Source: Pseudomicrostroma phylloplanum (Eukaryota; Basidiomycota; Exobasidiomycetes; Microstromatales). From it: 64,000 nucleotides of DNA. The stretch covers positions 2,046,001-2,110,000 of the forward strand of contig BCHS01000002.1 of NCBI GenBank assembly GCA_039545275.1. Direction: 5' to 3'. The translations under genes were made by a program, and so were the position numbers. Under the pieces are notes generated by a model, which saw nothing but the letters and a program-made list of their open reading frames with translations, had not been told where the DNA came from and did not search any database. Below are positions 22,690 through 33,000 of the stretch, piece after piece; position 1 is the first letter of the stretch; every line of letters starts with the position of its first letter.

Positions 22690-23119
22690 CAAAGGTATGA
22701 TCAGGCACGGGATGGTTGGGACGAGGCACGCAGGGACGGAAGGCAAGGAGAGGAGTATACCTGTGTGGGCGCAATTCAGGCACCAATTCTCGTGTATCTT
22801 AGCGCAAGCAACTGTGTATATAGCAATCACGTCTCATCGCACTACAGCAGTCTTGATGTATGGCGATCAGTCTCTAATCGCGAGAGCAAGGTGACATGAA
22901 CCCTGGAACGACGAAGGAGGATTCATCAGGGATCTCTCCCCTCGCTCCCAGCCGCTCTTTGCAGCTCTTTCCATTCGCATGTCAGATCCTCGGAGAGTGT
23001 ATGACATCTCTTCTCTGTCCCTCTCCGACCATCTTCTACACCTTACTCCCCCTTGACAACATCTTCACAAGCGCAACAGCGAAGCCCTCATACGTCCCTC
23101 GTGGCGGAACTCGTTCAAG
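22690..23119. other. Spacer between F-box-like gene and Myb-like gene A
   Basis: A 430 bp stretch with a CT-rich segment (22935-23060) just upstream of the small Myb-like gene, consistent with a basidiomycete promoter and leader. Nothing else recognised. Confidence 0.45.
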
Positions 23120-23652
23120 ATGCCACCGAAGCGCACCGTTGAGCAAAGCACCGACGACACGGGCACTGACGTTGAAGCATCCAAGGCAGAGGGCAAGTCA
23201 GAGACGGCAGAGGTCAAGCAGAAGGCAAAAGCAGGGATGACGGCGCTTCAGACGAAGGGATCCGAGAGCCCGAGCAAGAAGACTAAAGTCAAGGAAGCTT
23301 TCACCAAAGGTCAGTGCTCGAATTCGATGTCGCTAAGATTGACTCATTCTGAAGATGGTGTCCCTCTTGCATACCTCCCCTTCCTCCCATGGCGTTACCA
23401 GAAGAAGATGAGATCATCATCGTGAGTACCTTCCACGCGCAGCGCGTCAAGATGAGTTCGTCACCGCCAGTAAGCTGCTATTGACACCAGCACCATCCCT
23501 TCCCCTTGTCTGCTCCATTCCTGCAGAACCACCTGATGCGCGACAAGGATATGCCCGGCATCAAGAAGCTCCTTCCTAATCGCAGTGAATCCTCTCTCAG
23601 ATGCAGGGTGGATCTCTTGATGAAGAAAATCAAGGCTTGTGCGGGCAATTAG
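23120..23652 (+). CDS. Small Myb/SANT-like protein, paralogue A
   Basis: Three exons: 23120-23309, 23402-23421 and 23527-23652, 111 residues, introns 92 and 105 bp. The middle exon is only 20 nt. A Lys/Glu/Ser-rich N-terminus starting MPPKR leads to FTKEEDEIIINHL and then IKKLLPNRSESSLRCRVDLL. This follows the Myb/SANT helix pattern (W-T-x-EED-x-L-I, then L-P-x-R-[ST], then R-W), but the three hallmark tryptophans are replaced by Phe, Pro or Gly, and Val. DNA or histone-tail binding is therefore only a possibility. The next gene on the opposite strand is a paralogue with the same MPPKR start, the same intron phases (1 then 0) and a 20-nt middle exon. Splice choice is supported mainly by that agreement. 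Confidence 0.68.
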
Positions 23653-23865
23653 GTGGCGGTGCGAGGGTGGAGACCAGAGAGAGCAGCCGTACGATAGACA
23701 AACGGTCGGGCTCAGTGCTTTGAGGGCTGTCACAGTGTATTGCAGTCACACTCGCTCAATCTAGCCAGACATCGCTCCTGCTACCAGACTTTGTCCGATA
23801 TCTCTTCCACCTCTCGCTGCATTTCATCGCCCCNCCTTGTACCCGCCCCACCCACCAACACCCAA

Positions 23866-24403
23866 CTACCAACTCCCAGCCAGACCCCTCATCCGCCCAA
23901 AAATCAAAACGACTCTCTGCCTGACTGAAAATGGCACACGGTCGGGGAAAAGTCGTGCTAATTCGGAGAACTTCTTGAGAGAGTCGAGATAGTCCTGTAG
24001 AAGAGAAGAGAGTGGGAGGAAGAGGCGAGGCGTGGTTGAGGGAGCATGGGGTGATGAGCGTGTCAGGTGGGTTCGTTGCAGATTGCGAAAGGTGCTTGTG
24101 AAGTGAAGCAGAGGGTGGAGGAAGATACGCACGATGATGATGAGATCTTCCTCTGCCAGGCCGTAGAGACGTCCAGATGAGCACATTGGACAGGGACCAG
24201 AAGAGGCACACAGTCAGTATTGGCGTAAGCTCCCATCCCACCTCCCCACCAGCGATTCAGTCTACAAGCCTGACCCCACTCAGCTTCTCCTCACCTCGAG
24301 TAAAAGGCTTCGGCTTCTTCCTACCGTCTTTGCTCTTGCTTGTCTCTCCATCGTGGTTCGCCTCGGCTTCTTCGTCTTCTTCTCGCTTGCGTTTGGGAGG
24401 CAT
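23866..24403 (-). CDS. Small Myb/SANT-like protein, paralogue B
   Basis: Three exons on the minus strand: 24403-24295, 24152-24133 and 23994-23866, 85 residues, introns 142 and 138 bp. It starts MPPKRKREEDEEAE, continues to FTREEDLIIIDYL, then FSELARLFPDRVPFSVRQRV and a short tail ending GSW. The order matches a single Myb/SANT repeat with Phe in the first two tryptophan positions and Val in the third. It sits tail-to-tail with paralogue A (stop codons 213 bp apart). Both share the 20-nt exon 2 and intron phases, showing descent from one ancestor. The second donor is GTGCGT, less usual than the others here. It lies just downstream of the NT-C2 gene in the same direction. No other domain is present; function unknown. 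Confidence 0.66.
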
Positions 24404-24845
24404 AGTGGCTGAGGTGGTGCTGGTGGCAGGATGACTTAGCTGTAACTAGCAGGGCGAGGCAAGGGTGCGTAGATGTTCGTTTCTATGTGTTGCAAGAGAC
24501 AGGGAAGTGAGGGTGAGGAGGGATGCTCACGATGCTACAAGACAGATTGCGAGAACAAGACGAGGCAAGAGCGAACAAAGCGATCTCGACGCGACCGTCA
24601 CGGCGGTAGATCTTCCGAATGGCGTCACACCTTGCTCCGTTGCCCTCGAGGCGGGCATCGCCGATGGCGGAAATCCCTCCTGTCTGTGGGAGTGGTACCT
24701 GAATCCGACGATGTCATCATAGCGCTACAAGGGTACTCTAGTCATTAGGAAACACAACGATCTACTTTCCAGGCTACGAGCAAATAATACATGGCAGATC
24801 AATATAGGCAATCCTTCCCCTCCATCGAAAGCAGCGGCCCTAACC
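24404..24845. other. Spacer upstream of Myb-like gene B
   Basis: A 442 bp stretch holding the promoter of paralogue B and the 3' flank of the NT-C2 gene. Small open frames show no pattern. No repeat or RNA gene seen. Confidence 0.45.
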
Positions 24846-27800
24846 TCAACCCCTCGTCATCCAGCTCTTCTTCTCCTTCTTCCCATTCTCCTTCTCCTTC
24901 TTCTTGCTCTGCGGACTTCCCTCTTCCCGACGCTTCTGCTGTTCTCTTCTCATCTCCTGCTCCTGCTCCTCCATCTGCCGTATCACATACGCAGCAGGCG
25001 CAGGTACCCCATCCGGCCTATCGAGGAGGGTGCTCCGCGCCGTCGACGCGCCAGACGTAATAGAGAGACCGCGCTCTCGGCCCCTTCCGACCACCACGCC
25101 CGAGTGCAATGAAGAGTCTGGAGATCTCCTGCCAGCAGCAGCCGAGGACGCAGCAACGGCAGAAGCGGTATCTTTGCTGAAGTAGGACTTGCTTCCGGGC
25201 AGGGGAGGAGGTGAGAGGAGGGCGTACACGGCGCGCTTGTCAAAGTGCGCCTCGAGCTCCGTCTGTGCATCGGCCCAGACTGGCACGGGAGCCAAGGTCG
25301 AGGCAGGACCTGAGTCGCCCTTCTCTATCTCGCCATCGTGTTGCTCAGATGAGCTCGCTTGACCGCTCGTCCCGCTACTCGTGGCGGCGCTGCCTCTTCT
25401 ACTGTCGTCGTCGACACCGTTCTCTCCTGCGTCACCGCTCTCGGGCGCATACTTTGTCGGCGCCGCTCCAGGGATGAGGGCCGGCACGTCCTTGTTGCGC
25501 TTCTCCGAAGCATTGATACGCGACGGCAGTGGATCTTGACCCTGTACGACGTGTGGTCCGGGTCCACCCGTAGCAGATGTGGTAAAGGCGGAGACGGTCT
25601 CCATGGAAGATCGAGCGAAGCCTTTGGGTGTGGAACCCACAGAGGTGGATCGCAGACCTACTTTGGATCGTGGGCGACCCAGCCGGGCTTCGACGTAGGG
25701 CGAGAGGGAGGCCTTCAATGCCAGCACTGGCGAATCTGGCTCTTCCCCGTATGCCACCTCCTTGCCACCATTTCCTTGCGGTGAAGGCGGTGATCTCCGC
25801 TCGTGCTTCCCCTGTGCCTCGTCTTCCTCGTCTCTGGTACCCTTGGGAGACTCATCCCGCTCATAGATAGCAGGCGCAGAGCTTTTCGCCCAGCGACCTC
25901 GCTCCCCCTTGTCATCATCTGCAAGAGCGAACCCGACCCTGAGCCCGCTACTCTTCCATCCCGCGCCCTTGAACCCCATCTTCTCCGCATCACTAGGTCT
26001 GATGCCGATCAAGCCTTTACTCTTCTTCTTCTTGATCTGCCCTGGTCTCGAGTCTTGGGCAACGACCGTATCGCCCGTCTCACTTCTGTCGTCGTCCGCT
26101 CCGTCATCTCCTTTGCCAGCCAATGTCCCTTGCCTGAATTTGGCTAGTGCCACGCTGGTCACGCGGGAAGGCATCGGCGTAGCCTCGTCCTGCATGACAG
26201 TTGATGCGGACGGAGATAGAGCGTCGCTAGTGGAGCCTGAGAAGGAGATCTCGTCATTCTCCTTCGTCAGCGCAGATCGACGCTGTAGCGGGGAAGACGA
26301 GGCAGGTAAAGATCCAGACGTGGAGGTATTGCGCTGCGAATCACCTCGACTGGATAGCGCGTCGCTGCTTGCTCTGCGCCGTAATCCGAGCGAGTCGGAG
26401 GTGCCCGCCATCGCGCTACAGCTTGCGTCTGGTGCTGGATCCACGTCAGATTTGCGGGTGTCCCACTTGATTCGCTGAACCGAGCGCTCTGGATTGGCGT
26501 TGCCGGATTCCTCCTTTGCCTCCTGCCGAGCTGAAGGACTAGGAGGGGCAGGGCTTGAAGAAGCGACGGATCCCGTCGTATTCGGCCTGAGCCTCTTGAT
26601 GGGCGAGAGTTGGGCAAGCGAGGTGCAAGGCGACGAGCTCAGACTCTTGGTCTGGAGAGGCTTGATGACACTGCCGCCACTTTGACGCCGCGATGCAATC
26701 GAGTTCTTGTCGTTGCCGTGAGTGGATGTGCTGAGATGACTGTACTGAGAGGACGATCTCTGCATCGGCCCTGCACTGAGTCCGCTGCTTTTCGCCCTGG
26801 ACTTCTTTGCCTCACTTGCCGACTTTCCATCTGCCGTCGTGTGCGCTGCAAAGATTGCGTCAATCACATCGGAAGGATCTCTCTCCCAATTGCCTGAACC
26901 AGAAAAGGCAAAGGCCAAGCTTTGAAGCTGAGCACGCTTCCTGCCCTTTCCAGAAACAGACTGTGCATTCCAGGAAGAGACTGGAGCGGTACTAGAAGAG
27001 TGGTGAGAAATGTACCTAGACTTCTTTGATCCACCATTCTTGAGGTTCTTGGACGGGATACGTGTCGAATTGCTACCAGCAGCAAGCTTGTCGAGAGTTG
27101 AGCTCTCCATTTGGTTCTTCCTATCTGCAAATTGACGAATGGAGGCAGACGAGGGCTCTCGAAGAAGTGCCTTCGATCCATCTTTCGAATTGCCTTGCTC
27201 ACTCTCGGAGTCATTACCCTGGGAGCTTTTGAGGAGCTGGTCCGACTCCCCCCTCAGCCCTCCAATGACCAGCCCACGTCTGATGGGAGGGACACTGTAC
27301 TCGCGCGAGCCCCCGATGTGCGTGACCTTGATGCTGAGTTGTAGGCTGGCGTTCGTCTTGCTTTCTTGCAGGAGGTACCGCCGCGTTTCTTTTCGTCGCA
27401 AGTGTGGAAGAGCGGGCGGCATAGAACTGGCGGAGTGATGGCTATGCTGAGTATGCTGATTTGACTGAGTATGCTGGTTTTGCTGATGCTGATGTTGATG
27501 CTGATGGTGGTGGTGATGATGATGATGTTGATGATGTGAATGATGGTCATGACTGTGATGTTGATGAGGCAGATGCGTGTGGGCTGCCGTCTGTGGACAA
27601 GGAGCATATTCCGCGAGGTTGAGGACGACTACACCCAATGGCGCTGGGTCGCTAGAGCTGTGCGAGTCCGTTTGTACGTCCTGTCGTATTGTCACCTTGA
27701 GCTCAGAATTGCCCAGCAGTCCCCATACAGCCTGCTCCTCCTTGTCCTCTTGCAGGCGCAGATCACGATGGGAAGAACGGCTCCGTAGAGCCTTGCTATC

Positions 27801-28526
27801 ATGCGCTGAATCTACACTTGAGGAATGCGGTTGTTGAGCCCCAGCCTTGGTCTTGTCTATGGCTACTCGAATGCCGGAATGGAAGGTCCGCCCCCACTTG
27901 ACTGAATGCTCATCGACTTCTTCCCATTCAGTCGCCCCTCTGGGTTCAGCATGGAAATTACTCGGGATACCACTGCCACTGACAGGATCAGTGTGGTGCT
28001 GATTGTGTCCTTGCTGTACCCCCCTGGAACGCGCTACCGCTGCATTCTTCCGCGAGGAGATGCTTTGCTCGGTGTCAAGAGAAGCTCGTCCGGAGGCCTC
28101 GCCGGAGTGGTGATGACTGCTAGGGTGCTGCGAGTCTTTGCGCTGGCGACGGTTGAATATGCCAGAAAGGAAATTTGAGCTAGACGCGGTGTGCTCCTCG
28201 TGGTCATCGTGAATGGACGAAGAAGCATCGTCTTGACGGGAGTGAACGGAGTGGTTGTCTTCGTGCCGGTCATCTTGCTTGGCGCTGCCCTCCTGATTGT
28301 CTTTGTGAAAGAGCTTGGCGAGTTGTGAGCCGGCGGGTGTAGAAGTCCCGCTACTGCCACCGCCAGTGTAAGAGAGATGAGCAGAGTATTGATGGGGGTT
28401 CCTGACTCTCCACTTGGCCTGAAAGCGCCCTGAAATCAGTGGAACGTCCTGAATCTCATGTATGGTGACCTCGACGGCGAAGTAGGCTGTCCGATGTCCG
28501 AAGTTGAAAGGGAGCAGGGACGACAT
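24846..28526 (-). CDS. NT-C2 (EEIG1/EHBP1 N-terminal C2) domain protein
   Basis: Single exon, 1226 residues, ATG at 28526-28524. The N-terminus (YFAVEVTIHEIQDVPLISGRFQAKWRVRN, quoted in part: YFAVEVTIHEIQDVPLI) matches the NT-C2 domain found in EEIG1, EHBP1 and fungal relatives. The domain is interrupted by Ser/His-rich inserts and resumes with VKWGRTFHSGIRVAI, LKVTIRQDV, GVVVLNLAEYAP and ASLQLSIKVTHIGGSREY, ending near RGLVIGGL (about residue 415). A His/Gln-rich tract lies at about 322-365. The remaining 800 residues are disordered, Ser-rich and basic with scattered acidic stretches. NT-C2 domains are predicted membrane-associated C2 folds linked to actin and vesicle traffic; a cortical or membrane-adaptor role is inference. 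The His tract could bind metals or be neutral repeat expansion. Confidence 0.8.
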   Translation of the reverse strand: MSSLLPFNFGHRTAYFAVEVTIHEIQDVPLISGRFQAKWRVRNPHQYSAHLSYTGGGSSGTSTPAGSQLAKLFHKDNQEGSAKQDDRHEDNHSVHSRQDDASSSIHDDHEEHTASSSNFLSGIFNRRQRKDSQHPSSHHHSGEASGRASLDTEQSISSRKNAAVARSRGVQQGHNQHHTDPVSGSGIPSNFHAEPRGATEWEEVDEHSVKWGRTFHSGIRVAIDKTKAGAQQPHSSSVDSAHDSKALRSRSSHRDLRLQEDKEEQAVWGLLGNSELKVTIRQDVQTDSHSSSDPAPLGVVVLNLAEYAPCPQTAAHTHLPHQHHSHDHHSHHQHHHHHHHHQHQHQHQQNQHTQSNQHTQHSHHSASSMPPALPHLRRKETRRYLLQESKTNASLQLSIKVTHIGGSREYSVPPIRRGLVIGGLRGESDQLLKSSQGNDSESEQGNSKDGSKALLREPSSASIRQFADRKNQMESSTLDKLAAGSNSTRIPSKNLKNGGSKKSRYISHHSSSTAPVSSWNAQSVSGKGRKRAQLQSLAFAFSGSGNWERDPSDVIDAIFAAHTTADGKSASEAKKSRAKSSGLSAGPMQRSSSQYSHLSTSTHGNDKNSIASRRQSGGSVIKPLQTKSLSSSPCTSLAQLSPIKRLRPNTTGSVASSSPAPPSPSARQEAKEESGNANPERSVQRIKWDTRKSDVDPAPDASCSAMAGTSDSLGLRRRASSDALSSRGDSQRNTSTSGSLPASSSPLQRRSALTKENDEISFSGSTSDALSPSASTVMQDEATPMPSRVTSVALAKFRQGTLAGKGDDGADDDRSETGDTVVAQDSRPGQIKKKKSKGLIGIRPSDAEKMGFKGAGWKSSGLRVGFALADDDKGERGRWAKSSAPAIYERDESPKGTRDEEDEAQGKHERRSPPSPQGNGGKEVAYGEEPDSPVLALKASLSPYVEARLGRPRSKVGLRSTSVGSTPKGFARSSMETVSAFTTSATGGPGPHVVQGQDPLPSRINASEKRNKDVPALIPGAAPTKYAPESGDAGENGVDDDSRRGSAATSSGTSGQASSSEQHDGEIEKGDSGPASTLAPVPVWADAQTELEAHFDKRAVYALLSPPPLPGSKSYFSKDTASAVAASSAAAGRRSPDSSLHSGVVVGRGRERGLSITSGASTARSTLLDRPDGVPAPAAYVIRQMEEQEQEMRREQQKRREEGSPQSKKKEKENGKKEKKSWMTRG
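27432..27560 (-). repeat. His/Gln codon repeat inside the NT-C2 gene
   Basis: Imperfect runs of CAT/CAC and CAG triplets on the minus strand encode a His-rich tract with interspersed Gln, Asn and Ser, including a run of eight His. This looks like triplet slippage within coding DNA. Confidence 0.8.
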
Positions 28527-30061
28527 GGCAAGCCCCTTGAGCGGGCTCCTGTGGCCGAGGGACGCGGTAGGTGGTGTGGGAGGAGCTCTGTTGGCATTCC
28601 CAAGGGCGTGATGTCCGGCCGATCGTACGAACTCTCGGTAGCCGTGATGCGCAGCAAGCGACGATGCTGAGTCGACCCGAGCAAGCTGCTCAAGCCATTC
28701 GAGCGGGCGAAGAGATCAGAGCAGCTTGCGTTGTTGGCAGACGCGTGTTGCTCCGAGGTTGGTGAGGGTGCAGTGGCTCTTGCCTTGGCAGCAGCTGTGG
28801 AAGGACCTCGCGCAGCAACGATGACGGCGTGAAGGAGAGGTATGCTAGATGGCAGGCGAGGTGAGGTGAGGTGAGGTGATCTTACTGCGACTCGGGACGT
28901 GCACACCCTTCCCCGGCGGCAGCGGCTGGTGCGAGGTGTATGGTGAGTGGAGCTTAGCGGCGGCGAGGACGGGAGCAGAGCAGCAGGCCATGACACAATC
29001 ACACGCGGAACGGCATCCTACCTCCGGCCGGCCGGGCCGCGGCAAAGGGGCGGGTGGGTGCGCCTACGCCCGAAGACAAGGGCTCACCACTGACGGGAAT
29101 AAGTCCAAGTCCACAACCACGACAGTGGGACAGCGGACCAGTGTGGCTTTGCATGCCACGGGACAACGCCCTAGCACGCCCAGTAGAGTGCTTTGCAATA
29201 GACGAGTGGCCTCGGCCTCGATGGCAACACCACCAGGGCCTCTGCTAGATGGCGAAGGACTGCTGCAGACCCTCCCTTGATCCTGAGGATGTGCAGCTTC
29301 TCTTCGTGACACAGCGCAGACGGCATAGTGAGGCCAGACATTCAGGCCTGTACAGGATGCACAACAGACAATGCGACAGGATGCCGAGTCAGCTTCTACC
29401 CATACGATGTCTGATCACCACTCCACTCCCTCCAGAGACTTTGCAATCGGCAACATCGGTTTGGATCGATGATACATCCTATCAGCTCCCAAAATAATGA
29501 CAGGCGTGTCGTAGACGAGACAGGACTAATGCAGGGCTAGTGTACTCCCCTCTGTCCTCTTTGCGCCTGACTGCCAAAAACACCCGGCCGCACCCGTGGC
29601 TGGATGTTGTGGGTGGCGCACCCCTTCCGCCCGAACTTAAATCGCAGCCTTGGCGGGGGGGGGCTTTCCGCATCAAATTCAAGCAGGGCGACGCGGGGTG
29701 AAGAGAGCGGAGCCAGGTCTACATCTGCCTCAGCTCACCTCACCTCGCACCTCGCAATGCTCCGCATAGGTTCTGGCCCCGATGCTCGCTAAACACCCTT
29801 CGCGATTCTTCAGCCACTGCCTCGCGGACTGACAAGTGTAAGCGAGACGCTTCCCTCGCAGTCTTCCAGAGCCCAGGGAACAACGCCTCCCCCTCCCTGC
29901 CTTTACCTTTACATGTCACAATCGCTAATCGGACCGTTCGCGCATCCCTGAACCTTGCCCACTGATCGCAGCACCATTATCACCAGTATCGGCATCATCA
30001 TCGTCCGCGTTATCAACAGCAGTGCCTCCCTTCCCACCACTCCCGCCCTGCCAGCGCTGTC
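28527..30061. promoter_or_regulatory. Long divergent promoter region, NT-C2 / kelch genes
   Basis: A 1535 bp gap between start codons, the longest here. It contains a (GAGGT) repeat at 28858-28878, a nine-G run at 29655-29663 and a CACCT-rich patch near 29735-29755. Several ATG-less or short frames occur on both strands without motifs. It may include long leaders of both genes. No tRNA or other RNA gene recognised. Confidence 0.45.
28858..28878 (+). repeat. (GAGGT)4 tandem repeat
   Basis: Four near-perfect pentamers about 330 bp upstream of the NT-C2 start codon. Read on the minus strand they are ACCTC units in the leader or promoter. Confidence 0.8.
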
Positions 30062-33000
30062 ATGCCCGCCTCCCCCACCCGCCCGTCTTTCGCGAGCTCC
30101 TCCCAACCGCCGGCCTCCCCATCGAGTGGATCAGCAGCTGCGTCTACCTCTACCCTCTCGTCATGGCGAGCGCGACCCCTTCGAAAAGGGCCTCTATCGA
30201 GCAGCACGATCCGCACAGGCTCCTTCCTGGGTAACTTGTCCGGCCAGCCCTCGCCGCCAACACCCGAACCTTCTGTCCCATCATCGCCGCGGTCTGGCAC
30301 GCCCTCGTCTCCCCACGAAGACGAACGCAAGATCCCTTCATCCACCACCATCGTCCGACGAGCAGGCCAGCTTGCAGACCTAACGCCAGAGTCCGAGGGA
30401 ACAGCCGATCCAAAGGCCGCTAGCCGGGCTGCTGCCGCTGCTGCTGCCGAAGAATACTTCTACGCTATGCGTGTATCAGGGGCAGAGTGGGCTCGGCCTC
30501 CTCCTGCTGGCAGCGATGGTACAGCTCCTCTGAAGCCTGCCCCGCGTTCCCAAAAGCCGAGATCCGAAAGCAATAGCAGCAACGTGGTGAAGAGCGGCAC
30601 AGCCCTCCTCAAGGATACCATGTTCCCCCCCTCCTCTGCAGCAAACAGCGTCTCAAACTCTAGCTCGAGAGCACAAGCATCTCCGACCATGCGCTCTGCA
30701 TTGCTCAGCAGTTCTCCCCGTCCGGCGGTGTCCTTGGGTGGCCTCAGGCCTCAGCGATCATTCGATGCATTTACCAGCCCAGAGGAACCGAGGGAGGCCT
30801 ACGAGGGCGGGGTGGAGGAACAAGAAAGCGCCGTCGACGGAGCGTCGCGTTACAAGCAGAGCTCTACCCAGCAAGTGCACCGATACCGCAGTGGATCAGT
30901 TTCCACGTCCACCAGGGGCGCCCCACCATCACCACGGCGACCATCGTCACCATCCTTGTCTGCGTGGGCGTCGCGGTGGGCGCGCGATGACCCCAGCGAG
31001 ACTCAGCCACGGTCCAGGTCCCAGTCAAGTCCGCTGACGCACGCGCCGCCCGGGAATTCGGTGGCATCCACTCCAGCCGCCCCGATCACAACCCTGTCAG
31101 CTCCGCTGCCCACCTCTACCTCCTCACACCACCACCACCTCCCCTCGTCCACGTCCACCGACCCTGCCTCTTCTGCTACACCATGTGCTCCTTCCTCTCC
31201 TCGTAGTCACCACGACGACCACTCACGTAGCCTACGCGCCCCTCACTCTCCTTCCTTCTCCCACTCTGGCGCCAGGGGCCCAAGTACTTCCCGCCTGCCG
31301 CTTGCAGCCGGGGTAGACGAGCTCGGCCCTCTGAAGTCGGTCAGACACACCTCAGCTGGCCTTCGCAACCTGCCCTCTGCCCGAGAATCCCTTGCAGGTC
31401 AGCCTTCTAGCAGCTCTGGTGCAACAGACAAGGGAGGGGACGAAGACATACCAGCCTCACCCCCTGCCGACGGCCTCCTCAAACCTCTACCCCCTCCCTT
31501 TCGCGCTGGTCTTGGTCGTCGACCTTCTTTCGATTCCCTCGCATCTGCATCACCATCAAAGAAGCCTTCTATTCCCCTTTCGGCATTCATAGATCCCGTC
31601 ATCGCTAGCGGATACCGCTTGCCTAAAGTAGACGGCGAGATTCAAAGCATGAGCTACGAGAGCAATGGCGTTGGCCCTCCCTCGTTCACGGCAAATATCC
31701 GGCGTTCTTCGGCTGCATCCCAAAACGATTCGCACCAAAAGCTTGACGGCTCTGCTCTGTCGCAAGAATCGGGCGGTCAGAACAGCATAGACGGTGGTGC
31801 TTCGCAGCTAGAGAGAGGACAGTCGATCATGAAGCCACAGTACAATGGCGCTGTCCCTCTAGCACAGGTGGATACCAATGATCCCGATCGATCTTTGTTC
31901 GCCAATCAGCATCTGCCTGACAGGGTCAGAAGTGCTCTCGATGGATCCTCGCTGTCGCACAAAGACTCTTTCGGCGGCTTCCGATCAGAGTCCGCCCCTT
32001 CGGCTGCGATGTCAAGGCTGGCAAGTGCAGACACATCCAACATCGACCGTGTTGGAGAGGAGGCCGAAGACAACCTTCAAGTCCAAATGAAGGCGATGTC
32101 GATGGCAGGTGAAGCGAGCGGCAGTGCTGCCTTGCCCACAAATCTGCGTTCGAGTCAAGACTCGGCGGAAAGCCGACTCAATGGATCTGCAGAGTACCCC
32201 ACGAGCATGGACCGAAAAGGGCCTGAAAGTGTAGCTCTGTCTCACACCAACGGAATGTCAAGGAGCGATTCGTCCAGGGTTCGTCCAGAGGCAGGCAGTC
32301 AGAGCATTGCTGCCCACTGGCCACGCCGAGCACCCATCGAGGCTGGTCCCGTATCCTCTATGTCTCCTTCTGGCGCAACCATCACAAGGCCACGGAATGA
32401 CAACGTCATGACAAGCAGTAAGGATCGCAGCGAGCAGAGACATGCGTCCTCCTTGCGGCGAGACAAGACCTCAGCACGGCATACTACGAAGGGTGAGTCT
32501 GGTCGCTCCAGCTCCCAGCGTCTCCTCAAGCCCAATTTCCCCTCGGCGCCTGTAGCGCCCGCGCCTCCACCGCTCATGTACTGGTCCAAAGCTCCGGTTC
32601 ACGGCGCGGTACCCAAGCGTAGCTTCCGAGCTCACAGTGCGACTCTGTGTGACGATACAATGTGGTTGTTCGGAGGCTGTGATTCGAGAGGCTGCTTTAG
32701 CTCACTGTGGTGCTTCGATATCGAAACAATGTGCTGGTCGCGGCCCAAGGTCACCGGAGACTGTCCTTCGCCTCGGCGGGCCCATTCGACCACCGTGGTG
32801 GATAAGCGTCTCTACGTCTTCGCCGGAGGCGATGGACCGCATTACTTCCAAGATCTCTACGTCTTCGACATCATCGCACTCAAGTGGACAAAGCCTGATG
32901 TTTACGGTGCCCTGCCCCCTCCGAGGCGAGCACACACCGCATCTTACTGGAACGGACACATCGTCATTTTCGGAGGCGGCAATGGTGTCGGGGCCCTCAA

